A stretch of DNA of 39,358 nt. Source: Coriobacteriia bacterium. GTDB lineage: Bacteria > Actinomycetota > Coriobacteriia > Coriobacteriales > UBA8131. A model generated the notes under the pieces. It had not been told where the DNA came from and searched no databases. It saw only the letters and a list, made by a program, of their open reading frames with translations. How positions within the stretch are numbered: position 1 is the first letter of the stretch; the number at the start of each line of letters is the position of its first letter. Both the position numbers and the translations under genes were made by a program. The DNA is taken from contig WQXH01000017.1 of assembly GCA_009784945.1 (NCBI GenBank), positions 1 through 39,358 on the forward strand, read 5' to 3'. Shown piece by piece: positions 32,357 to 39,358 of the stretch.

Positions 32357-33022
32357 TCAAGAGGAGAGAAGCCCTTTTATCATGAGCACTGCCAGCTTCC
32401 TGCCATACTCCTTAAACTCCTCCACATCCGCAGACTCATGAGCATAGTGTGAGATATCCACCATATACAGCACGCCGGCGTGCATAAACTCAGCGTTAGC
32501 AGTCATATACCAATACGGCGTTTCGCCCTCTGCAGTAAGCCCATATACCTGACGATAGTAGACGGTTGCATCTACGCCCTCAATATAAAGTACCAGGTCG
32601 GGGTGAATGTCGATGAGTTTCATCTCGTGTTGCTCTATCTGATGCCTGCTTGAGTTGAGATAGTCAGCGGTATTAGTGGGAGCGGGATGCAGCGGCTCAT
32701 AACAGGTCACACCAATGACATTAATCTCAAACTTACCAGGCGGAATTTTATAACGACCCTCGTCTTCATCGATGCTGCTGTTTCTGTATCCAATGCGGTA
32801 CTCCCAGGTGTGCGTCTCAAAGTAGCGAATACCGGTAAAGTTAACTTCGTTAGGCATGAAGTTTGCAGGCATGGCCGTAGGGTAAAGCAGCCTGGGCCCA
32901 AGCTCGGCCTTAAGCTCTCCCAGCGTATCAAACTCTATTGTTTCGTAGTGCTTGCTCAAACAGCCGCTCATCGCAAACAGAGCAGTCACCAGCAGGCAAA
33001 CCACCACTAATCGACGAAACAC
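32357..33022 (-). CDS. Putative lipoprotein
   Basis: 221 residues from a GTG with AGGAG. The N-terminus RRLVVVCLLVTALFAMSGC is a signal peptide with a lipobox ending at Cys21. The mature part has LYPTAMPANFMPNEVNFTGIRYFETHTWEYRIGYR and later YWYMTANAEFMHAGVLYMVDISHYA, a beta-rich pattern like DUF4367 lipoproteins. It would sit on the outer face of the membrane. Confidence 0.82.
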   Translation of the reverse strand: MFRRLVVVCLLVTALFAMSGCLSKHYETIEFDTLGELKAELGPRLLYPTAMPANFMPNEVNFTGIRYFETHTWEYRIGYRNSSIDEDEGRYKIPPGKFEINVIGVTCYEPLHPAPTNTADYLNSSRHQIEQHEMKLIDIHPDLVLYIEGVDATVYYRQVYGLTAEGETPYWYMTANAEFMHAGVLYMVDISHYAHESADVEEFKEYGRKLAVLMIKGLLSS

Positions 33023-33159
33023 GAACCTCTCCTCATTTGCATACCATCTCGTTCATTTTACTGCTCCACCCGGTTGGCGATTAACGCCACCATAGTATCA
33101 CATGCGCCCTGCCGAATGAATCGAAAATGGTGTGAGGGAGACGAGTGCAGCACGGGAGC

Positions 33160-33224
33160 AGCACGGGGTCGGAGCGCTCTTGGCACACTCTCAGAGCTCG
33201 ACAATAACGCTCTGACCCCGTGCT
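33160..33224. repeat. Inverted repeat with AGCACGGGGTC arms
   Basis: AGCACGGGGTCGGAGCG pairs with CGCTCTGACCCCGTGCT over 17 bases with one mismatch, around a 31-base loop. It may be a REP unit of a third type or a hairpin in the divergent leader. The 33023-33346 gap otherwise has only promoter-like sequence. Confidence 0.75.
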
Positions 33225-33280
33225 ACACCCTTGCCACACAGAAAGACCTGTAATTTTTTATATTTCTGGTCTGGCAGGAC

Positions 33281-33298
33281 AGCTAAATTAGCTATACT
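33281..33298 (+). promoter_or_regulatory. Possible -10 and palindrome before the 4-TM gene
   Basis: TATACT at 33293-33298 overlaps AGCTAAATTAGCT, a 13-base palindrome. The -35 (TCTGGC) is poor. Confidence 0.3.
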
Positions 33299-33346
33299 TT
33301 GGCACAACTGGGAATACACCAACTACAAGAAAGAAGGGGAAGGTTT

Positions 33347-34219
33347 ATGGCAACAGATAAGAAGGTCACTCGCGTTGAATCAAATGCAGAGGCTCCAGCC
33401 ACACGCGACTGGAAACCAACACCAGAGGCAAAGAGCAAGGCAACCATGTTTCGAATCATAGCAGCAATACTATGGGCTTTGGCTATTGGAGCCGAGGCTT
33501 TTCTCATTTTTGGGATGCTGCTGCAAACGGCGTTCTTGGAATTCAACATGGTAATACTCATTATTGGACTGGTGGTAATTGCTGGGTTAGCAATTGGTGG
33601 TAACCTCCTGTGGAAGAAGGCAAACAAGCTCGACCCGGCCAAGAAGGCCGACACCGTACGCTTTTTCATTCAAAATCAACTGGGGCTCATCATCACGATA
33701 ATAGCTTTCTTGCCCCTCATCGTTTTGATATTCCTCAACAAGGATATGGATGGTAAGCAAAAGGGAATCGTGGCGGCCATAGCCATTGCGCTCTTTTTGG
33801 TAGCCGGATGGACTGGGCTTTCACTTAATTCGCCCTCTGTTGAGCAGTACTCTGACGAGACCGCCCGCGTACAAAACCTCACGGGACAAGACTTTGTGTA
33901 CTGGACAAAGAGCGGCACTAAGTATCACCTTTTTGATAACTGCCAGTATTTAAAGGGCGACAGAACCGACGAGCTCTTTGAAGGCAGGGTTGGCACTGCT
34001 TTTGCAGAAATCTCCCGCCTCGATACAGAGAAGCCACTTTGCTCCGCATGCGAGAATCGCTACGTCAAGGAAAACCCCGGAGCCACTACGGGGGCTGACA
34101 GCGTTAACGCCAGTGGCGCTGGAGCCGATGACGGCACCGACGAAGACAACGAGGACGATGGCAACGACAACATCGATGATGTTGATGACTACAATGACGA
34201 TGAAGAAGACGAAGAGTAA
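33347..34219 (+). CDS. Four-helix membrane protein with a small Cys/His domain and acidic tail
   Basis: 290 residues from the ATG at 33347 (GGGAAGG upstream). Four hydrophobic helices lie in the first 180 residues. Then comes a short domain, VYWTKSGTKYHLFDNCQYLKG ... CSACENR, seen as a C-terminal module in many Clostridia and Coriobacteria proteins; its H-C-C-C set could bind metal. The tail is about 45 residues rich in Asp, Glu and Asn. The next gene starts 13 bases later. Confidence 0.8.
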   Translation: MATDKKVTRVESNAEAPATRDWKPTPEAKSKATMFRIIAAILWALAIGAEAFLIFGMLLQTAFLEFNMVILIIGLVVIAGLAIGGNLLWKKANKLDPAKKADTVRFFIQNQLGLIITIIAFLPLIVLIFLNKDMDGKQKGIVAAIAIALFLVAGWTGLSLNSPSVEQYSDETARVQNLTGQDFVYWTKSGTKYHLFDNCQYLKGDRTDELFEGRVGTAFAEISRLDTEKPLCSACENRYVKENPGATTGADSVNASGAGADDGTDEDNEDDGNDNIDDVDDYNDDEEDEE

Positions 34220-34232
34220 GGTGGACTAGATA

Positions 34233-34781
34233 ATGGATAAGTTTGCAGAATTCCTCAAGCTGGCTCAAAAAAACCCCGAGATGATGAAGGTAATTGGCAA
34301 CTTCATTGGTGGAGCCAAAGAAAAGGACCTCAAGGACGAAGCCACTTTGTTTGGAAAGGTCACCGACATAGCCAAGCAATTTGGCATGGACATGACTACT
34401 GAGGATTGTAAAGAGGCCAAGAAGTGCGTTAAGAAGAAATGCTGTGGCACTGATGCCAAAGAGGGCAGTGGTGGTGGCATTGGCCTGGGAGATATAACCA
34501 ACTTGGCTGGCAAGTTCCTTAGTGGGCAGAGCAGCAGCGGCAGCACCAAGGGAGGCGGGGTTGGTCTCGATACGGTGGCAACCGTAGTAGGAGGCCTCAT
34601 GGGCTCCGGCGGCTCCAGCTCCAGCAGCTCCAGCTCCAGCTCAAGCAGCTCAAGCTCAAGCAGCAGCTCCAGTTCCAAGACGAGGACTACAACCAAGAAG
34701 GTTACCACCAAAGATGCCCCCGCGGCTCCAGCCAAAGAGGCCAACCCGCTTGACGTCTTGGTATCTCTCTTTGCCAAATAG
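34233..34781 (+). CDS. Polyserine protein with possible Nif11-like leader domain
   Basis: 182 residues, GGTGG before the ATG. The N-terminal 65 residues (FAEFLKLAQKNPEMM, then VTDIAKQFGMDMTTEDC) follow the Nif11 leader-peptide pattern: a helix, NP, and an A-x-x-xG-x-x-x-T-x-ED end. Next is a Cys/Lys patch (CKEAKKCVKKKCCG), Gly-rich stretches with GG motifs, a run of about 21 serines, and a Lys/Thr-rich end. Nif11 leaders belong to precursor peptides of modified natural products, but no lanthipeptide synthase is nearby. It may equally be a structural low-complexity protein. It is probably co-transcribed with the 4-TM gene. Confidence 0.65.
   Translation: MDKFAEFLKLAQKNPEMMKVIGNFIGGAKEKDLKDEATLFGKVTDIAKQFGMDMTTEDCKEAKKCVKKKCCGTDAKEGSGGGIGLGDITNLAGKFLSGQSSSGSTKGGGVGLDTVATVVGGLMGSGGSSSSSSSSSSSSSSSSSSSSSKTRTTTKKVTTKDAPAAPAKEANPLDVLVSLFAK
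34612..34678. repeat. AGC/TCC/TCA serine codon tract
   Basis: About 21 consecutive Ser codons in mixed AGC, TCC, TCA and AGT form. The codon mix is partly periodic and should be prone to in-frame length change. Confidence 0.9.
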
Positions 34782-34816
34782 GCAAAACCTAAAAGACTCC
34801 ACAAGCACTATCTAAT

Positions 34817-34852
34817 AGTCCCAGCCGCTAACTCTAGCAGCTGGGACTTTTT
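34817..34852 (+). terminator. Intrinsic terminator
   Basis: AGTCCCAGCCGCTA pairs with TAGCAGCTGGGACT (one mismatch) across a short loop, followed directly by a run of T. It ends the 33347-34781 unit. Confidence 0.9.
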
Positions 34853-34960
34853 GCATTTCTCACATGGCGCAGCTCAAACTCAATAAGCACAGCTCGAGCT
34901 GCACCTGCGCTCAACCCGCGCTCGCTCATCCGAGCCTCAGGCCGAGTACACAACAGATAC

Positions 34961-36472
34961 TTAGTGCTTGGAACACTCCTTGCGTTGGCGTGTTTTGGCG
35001 AGAATCATGGCTGAGGCGCCCAAGGCTGCAAAGAGAAGTAATGTTGCTGCGGTTGCAAAACCAGTGTCTCCGGTTTGGGGTATGTCGCTGGGTTTGTTTG
35101 GTGGTGGGTTGGTGGAGTTGTTGCTATTGTCGGGTGATGGTGGAGGTGCAATCAAGGGTGCAAAAACCCAGACGTATGAAGTGCCCGGGATATCTGGCGT
35201 GTCATAGCTATATTGGAGATATCCCTCTTTGAGAGACTGAGGATCGAAATCAGAAGGCTTGACGACTTTAAAATCAAAAGTCAGCGCGAGGTCAAAAGCA
35301 GAGTCAGGAGGGGCAGGAGGGTCAAGAGAAAGGCCGGGCAGACCCCAGTCCCAAAACCCAATATAGTTTTTGGCAGTAATACCTCCATTGATAGTTGCCT
35401 GTGATCCAGGCCAAACAGCAACACCATAACAGTGTGTGTCTAAGTCGGCATCGAGCGTAATGCTACCATTAACAGCTACCTCAGAGTTACCCTGAGAAGC
35501 AACTCCTGCCGCCCAAAGGGCTCGTTGAGGCAAAGAGATATCTCCTTGTACTAACACCTTTGAACCGCCTCCTGCATAGACACCCGCTATATGAGGTCCA
35601 GCGCCTGACCACACGACGATAATGTTTGCGGATGCGTTTACTGTGCAACCTTGGTCAACGTAAACTCCAAACCGTCCTGCTGAGATGCTGCCAAACAGTG
35701 CAATAGTTGCACCAGTCGCACAGATACCATCAGCTCGCGCAGTAATATTGCCCGTAATATCTATTGATGCGTTATTGCCTTTAACTGCCACTCCCTGGCC
35801 ACTTGACGAGATGTTTCCAGTCACAGTGACCGATGCTTCTCCGTTGGCCGTTATGGCATCTCCGACAAAGTCTGCGTCATTTTGTAGATTGGCTTGAGCG
35901 GTCAGGCTGCCGCCGTCAACCAAAAGCTCATCGTAACCACTCGGTATAATGACATCTACAACAAAGTCTGCGCCATATTTAAAATTGGCATGAGCGGTCA
36001 GACTGCCGTCGTCAACCAAAAGCTCATCGTAACCACTCACTGTGCCGCCACCAAGGATGGAGAGCTCGCCGAGCACCGTGATGCTTCCACCATCAAGCGC
36101 CCAGTCAAAGCCTTTGAGGTCTATGGTAAGCTCTTCGCCAGCAGCAACCTCAAGGTTGACTTTTTCCTCAAGATTGCCGAGCAAGTAGATGCCATCGCCA
36201 CTGTTGACAGCAGCGAGAGCCTCAGCAAGGCTTGCATAACCAACGTCAAGCGCATCGCCATCAACGTACACAGCGCACACATCTCCCTCGCCTGGCGGAG
36301 TATCGGCAAATGCCTTGGCTCCACCAGCAAGCAAAAGACTTGCTGTGAGCAGTAGTACACTAAGAGTCAGTAGAAGCCTCTTTAACAATAATAGCTTGCC
36401 TTGATCGTTTCCAGAACTCTTTTCAGCACACATAACAGTTGCACTTGAGGCTTGTCCATGTAAACTAAACAT
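34961..36472 (-). CDS. Sortase-anchored surface protein (IPQTGD), intact paralogue
   Basis: 503 residues, ATG at 36472 with AAAGGA. A long signal peptide has the hydrophobic core LLLTLSVLLLTASLLLAGG and AKAFA-DT at the cleavage region. The body is built of short beta repeats (GNI, GDI, GSI units) as in beta-helix surface proteins, after LTIDLKGFDWALDGG. It ends with a Pro/Asn linker, SDIPQTGDTG, a hydrophobic helix and RQRKECSKH, the sorting signal. It should be covalently anchored to the wall by a sortase not in this window. Inside is a 32-residue tandem duplication. Confidence 0.9.
   Translation of the reverse strand: MFSLHGQASSATVMCAEKSSGNDQGKLLLLKRLLLTLSVLLLTASLLLAGGAKAFADTPPGEGDVCAVYVDGDALDVGYASLAEALAAVNSGDGIYLLGNLEEKVNLEVAAGEELTIDLKGFDWALDGGSITVLGELSILGGGTVSGYDELLVDDGSLTAHANFKYGADFVVDVIIPSGYDELLVDGGSLTAQANLQNDADFVGDAITANGEASVTVTGNISSSGQGVAVKGNNASIDITGNITARADGICATGATIALFGSISAGRFGVYVDQGCTVNASANIIVVWSGAGPHIAGVYAGGGSKVLVQGDISLPQRALWAAGVASQGNSEVAVNGSITLDADLDTHCYGVAVWPGSQATINGGITAKNYIGFWDWGLPGLSLDPPAPPDSAFDLALTFDFKVVKPSDFDPQSLKEGYLQYSYDTPDIPGTSYVWVFAPLIAPPPSPDNSNNSTNPPPNKPSDIPQTGDTGFATAATLLLFAALGASAMILAKTRQRKECSKH
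35846..36037. repeat. 96-bp tandem duplication inside the surface protein gene
   Basis: Two units 96 bases apart encode SGYDELLVDDGSLTAHANF and SGYDELLVDGGSLTAQANL. The frame is kept. Confidence 0.9.
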
Positions 36473-36717
36473 CCTAATTCCTTTCGATTATCGTACGGTA
36501 ACAACCCAACGCTCCCAGACGGAAATCCCTACTAACAGCAAAATCGCTGCTCACTTCCCGCATGCTAACAGGATACCAAAGTTTTACAATTATGTAGACA
36601 ACGATTTTGGACTGAGCACAGACCGAGTGCAGCAACGTACGCTGCTGCTACAAGTCATGTCATAATCCGTCATTGCGGCCTTTGCGCCGCAATCTGAACA
36701 GTAAACAAGGAGCTTTT

Positions 36718-38547
36718 GTGACAGCACCGCTCATAGCAAAGGATCTCAGCTTGGTTTATCCAACCAAGCGGATTTTTGATACCATAACGCTGAGCGTTGA
36801 TAGTGGAAGCCGCATTGGCATCGTAGGAAAAAATGGCGGCGGTAAGTCTTCTTTGCTCAGGCTGCTTGCAGGAGATCTTAAACCAGATGCTGGCGAAGTC
36901 ACCAAGCGAAGCGATGTTACTGTGGGCATCCTCCACCAAAAGGACTCGCTCGACTGCAAAGCCACGGCACTGGAAGCCGCAACAGAAGGCGTGGCAACCC
37001 ACGAATGGGCAGCCAATCGCATGAGCCGCGAAATCATCGAGACCCTGCTCGCAGGCATCAAACACCACCAGCTCGTGGGGCAGCTCTCGGGTGGTCAGCG
37101 CAGGCGGGTCGACCTCGCCCGCATACTCATACAAAGCTGGGACATCCTCATGCTCGACGAGCCCACCAATCACCTGGACATACAAACGATTTTCTGGCTC
37201 GCCAAACATCTCAAAAAACGTTGGCTCAGGGGCAGCGGCTCACTCCTCCTCGTAACACACGACCGATGGTTTATCGACGAGGTCTGCACCAGCATGTGGG
37301 AGGTGCACGATGAGGGTGTCAGGAGCTTTGACGGCGGCTACTCTGCCTACATACTCCAGCGCGTCGAGCGAGACAGGCTCCAGCAACTGGCAGAAGATAA
37401 GCGACAAAACCTCTTACGCAAGGAGCTTGCCTGGCTCTCTCGTGGTGCCCGCGCCAGAGCCACCAAGCCCAAATTTCACCTCAAGATTGCCCACGAACTC
37501 ATCGAAGGAGAGCCGCCGCCGCGCGATATGCTCGAGCTCAAACGGGCGGCCATGACCCGTTTGGGCAAGCAGGTGCTGGAGTTTTGCGGTGTATCAGCAA
37601 CCCTTGGCACCAAGGAGCTCTTGAGAGAGGTTGACTTTCTCATAGGACCCGGCGACCGCCTCGCCATCATGGGTGGCAACGGCACCGGTAAAACGACGCT
37701 CCTGCGCCTGCTGACCGGAGAGCTCTCCCCTACTTCTGGCTACATTAAAAGAGGCAAGACGGTGCACATGGCCTACCTGTCTCAGCAGCTTGAAGAGCTT
37801 GAAGGCATGCAAGACTGGCGAGTGTTAGAGGTACTGGATAACAACAAACGCGGTGTAGAGATTGACGGAAAGTATGTCTCTTCAACAGAGCTTCTCAGTC
37901 GTCTTGGTTTTGAGAAAAGCTACCTGCGGGCACGCATCAATGATCTTTCCGGCGGCCAAAGGCGGCGCTTGCAGCTCCTCCTCACCCTGCTTGCAGAGCC
38001 CAACGTTTTACTGCTCGATGAGCCTGGCAACGACTTTGATACCGACATGCTCACCGTGCTGGAAGATTTGCTTGACACCTGGCCGGGCACCTTGATACTG
38101 GTGAGTCATGATCGCTATCTCGTTGAGCGCGTCACCGACATGCAGTACGCTTTAATAGACGGCAAGCTGCGCCACCTACCCGGCGGGGTAGATGAGTACC
38201 TGGAGGGTAGCGGAGGGGGTGACAGAGGGGCGGCTCTCCTGACACCGCCTGCTACGACACTGCCTGCGAGTAACAAGGAATCCCTTCCCTTGACACCCGC
38301 TCCTTTGGCGCCCACAAAGCTCAGTGGAAGCGAGCTGCACGAAGCTCGCAAGCAGCTCGCTTCCACTGAGCGCAAAATACGCACCACAGAACAACAAATA
38401 GAAGCTCAAGCTGCCCTCCTGCATTCCGTTGACCCAACGGATTATCTTGCTCTTGGTCAAGCACAATCAAAGCTCAATGAGCTAAAATCAAGACTGCAAG
38501 AATTTGAGTTGGTCTGGTTAACCCTCAGCGAGCGATTGGAACGGTGA
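36718..38547 (+). CDS. uup: ABC-F ATPase, Uup type
   Basis: About 609 residues from a GTG at 36718 with AAGGAG. There are two ATPase domains: Walker A GKNGGGKSS and GGNGTGKTT, signatures LSGGQRRRVDLAR and LSGGQRRRLQLLL, Walker B LMLDEPTNHLD and LLLDEPGNDFD. The linker between has many basic residues, and the end is a coiled coil (EARKQLASTERKIRTTEQQIEAQ) as in Uup, which binds branched DNA or ribosomes. There are no membrane parts. The second Walker B has Gly where Thr is usual (DEPGNDFD), a small deviation. Confidence 0.93.
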   Translation: MTAPLIAKDLSLVYPTKRIFDTITLSVDSGSRIGIVGKNGGGKSSLLRLLAGDLKPDAGEVTKRSDVTVGILHQKDSLDCKATALEAATEGVATHEWAANRMSREIIETLLAGIKHHQLVGQLSGGQRRRVDLARILIQSWDILMLDEPTNHLDIQTIFWLAKHLKKRWLRGSGSLLLVTHDRWFIDEVCTSMWEVHDEGVRSFDGGYSAYILQRVERDRLQQLAEDKRQNLLRKELAWLSRGARARATKPKFHLKIAHELIEGEPPPRDMLELKRAAMTRLGKQVLEFCGVSATLGTKELLREVDFLIGPGDRLAIMGGNGTGKTTLLRLLTGELSPTSGYIKRGKTVHMAYLSQQLEELEGMQDWRVLEVLDNNKRGVEIDGKYVSSTELLSRLGFEKSYLRARINDLSGGQRRRLQLLLTLLAEPNVLLLDEPGNDFDTDMLTVLEDLLDTWPGTLILVSHDRYLVERVTDMQYALIDGKLRHLPGGVDEYLEGSGGGDRGAALLTPPATTLPASNKESLPLTPAPLAPTKLSGSELHEARKQLASTERKIRTTEQQIEAQAALLHSVDPTDYLALGQAQSKLNELKSRLQEFELVWLTLSERLER

Positions 38548-39251
38548 GAATCATGATTCCAAGTATTATTATCTTTGCTGCACTCTTCACCGCAGCTTTT
38601 TTTGTAGCCCTTCCTTTTTATCTTAGAGCGGAGAGCAACGTAGGCAAGGGGCCACACGAGTTTAAGAAAGCCGCCCTGCTCAAAATAACCGTCAGCGGTA
38701 TCTGTGCGCTTTGCGCTCTACTGGGCTTCATCATCTGGGGCGCTGAGATTGAATGTGTTCGCATCTTTATACCCATAGCGCTCATCTGCTCAGTTGTGGG
38801 CGACTACTTCTTGCAATACATTGCTCTTGACGAGAAGAAATTCAAGGTGGGCATTCTCTTCTTTGCGCTTACTCAGGTATTTCTCATCGTCTTTCTCTGT
38901 CTGCATCATGGAGTATCCTGGCCCGAATTTGCCATAACAGCTGTCTTTGTGGGCAGCATCATTGCGCTGGTCACCAAGCAAAAATGGGAGCTCGGGGAGG
39001 CAAAGATTCCACTCTATGTTTATGTGGCTCTCCTGGTCTTCATGGCCAGTAAGGCAGTTCTCCCTCTCTTTGGTTTAACGGGCATCAGCATCCCCCTTAT
39101 TCTCATGGCAGCGGGCGCCCTGCTCTTTGTACTTTCCGACACCCTGCTTGGTTTTAAATACTTCTCGGGAGGCAAGGAGTCCACCTCAAAGCTCTACCTC
39201 ATCACCTACTTCTTTGCCATTCTCTGCATCGCCTTAAGCAGCCTTTTTTGA
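38544..39251 (+). CDS. YhhN-family membrane protein (lysoplasmalogenase-like)
   Basis: 235 residues with about eight hydrophobic helices. The conserved YhhN motifs GDYFLQ and FVLSDTLLGFKYF are present. Members include the TMEM86 lysoplasmalogenases. The GTG at 38544 overlaps the uup stop (GTGA); the ATG at 38553 is also possible. It is probably translated from the uup mRNA. Confidence 0.88.
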   Translation: MRIMIPSIIIFAALFTAAFFVALPFYLRAESNVGKGPHEFKKAALLKITVSGICALCALLGFIIWGAEIECVRIFIPIALICSVVGDYFLQYIALDEKKFKVGILFFALTQVFLIVFLCLHHGVSWPEFAITAVFVGSIIALVTKQKWELGEAKIPLYVYVALLVFMASKAVLPLFGLTGISIPLILMAAGALLFVLSDTLLGFKYFSGGKESTSKLYLITYFFAILCIALSSLF

Positions 39252-39358
39252 GACGGCACAGGTGACAGGGGGACAAAGGTGACAAGGGGACGGCACAGGT
39301 GACAGGGGGATGGGGTGACAAGGGGACGGGGCGTTTGTCACCTTCATAAGGTGACAAA
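39252..39358. repeat. GGTGAC-type repeat, cut by the window end
   Basis: Several GGTGACAGGGGGA and GGTGACAAGGGGACGG half-units, then the perfect hairpin TTTGTCACCTT-CAT-AAGGTGACAAA at 39334-39358. By analogy with the other palindromes the right arm should continue outside the window. Confidence 0.85.

Noticed and set aside
34265-34804. Minus-strand frame rich in Leu/Glu opposite the polyserine gene
   Set aside because: It is the complement of the serine tract. The plus strand has the better ribosome site, operon spacing and terminator.
36670-37209. Minus-strand 179-codon frame inside uup
   Set aside because: It is fully covered by conserved ABC-F motifs on the plus strand.

Overview
The window looks like a bacterial chromosome segment of mid-range GC, probably from a Gram-positive host-associated actinobacterium. 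A Coriobacteriia-like organism is my best guess. The reasons are two sortase-anchored surface proteins ending in an IPQTGD motif, an Uup-type ABC-F protein with actinobacterium-like motifs, strong GGAGG-type ribosome sites, and many toxin-antitoxin and restriction remnants. The species is not identified. No rRNA, tRNA, CRISPR array or intact transposase gene was seen.

Layout. (1) 1-3.7 kb: a membrane-linked XRE regulator running off the left edge, then a minus-strand pair made of a radical SAM/SPASM enzyme and a protein of unknown family. (2) 3.8-6.8 kb: a large SF1 helicase with a C-terminal VSR-like nuclease domain. (3) 7-10.2 kb: tag, two toxin-antitoxin pairs, a lone TfoX C-terminal domain protein and an aspartate/glutamate racemase, separated by long perfect palindromes. 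(4) 10.3-14 kb: a surface protein gene that has lost its 5' end at a repeat, then two plus-strand genes, one of unknown family and one DUF1963/YwqG. (5) 14-18.9 kb: a graveyard holding an AbiEii remnant, a group II intron reverse transcriptase fragment, a frameshifted SAP-domain gene, a multiply broken restriction-type methyltransferase and a deleted YhcG/DUF1016 nuclease, with one apparently intact toxin-antitoxin pair. (6) 19-27.5 kb: a duplicated and scrambled zone with two intact AAA-DUF4143 ATPases plus one remnant, two copies of a flavin-binding-protein/methyltransferase operon in which each copy kept a different gene intact, a toxin-antitoxin-like pair, a NimA-like protein, an Imm5-like protein, a sirtuin and an HNH endonuclease. 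(7) 27.5-39.3 kb: mostly intact housekeeping and envelope genes: pgeF, a large membrane protein, a 7-TM protein, a lipoprotein, a pair including a possible Nif11-like polyserine protein, the intact surface protein, uup and a YhhN-family gene.

Repeats are the strongest non-coding theme. One family is made of long palindromes built from a variable six-base word followed by a GGGGGACG-type block. The word differs between elements (GATACA, GTTGAC, GGTGAC, GGACAT) but its complement recurs in the inner stem of the same element. A second family, with GGGGACGGGGCT and AGCCCCGTCCCC ends, lies at sites of gene truncation. The repeats abut or supply gene ends at tag and the racemase, and they mark the breakpoints of the truncated surface protein and the reverse transcriptase fragment. 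The genes do not form one obvious pathway. The picture is defence and conflict genes accumulating and decaying between repeat-rich junctions.
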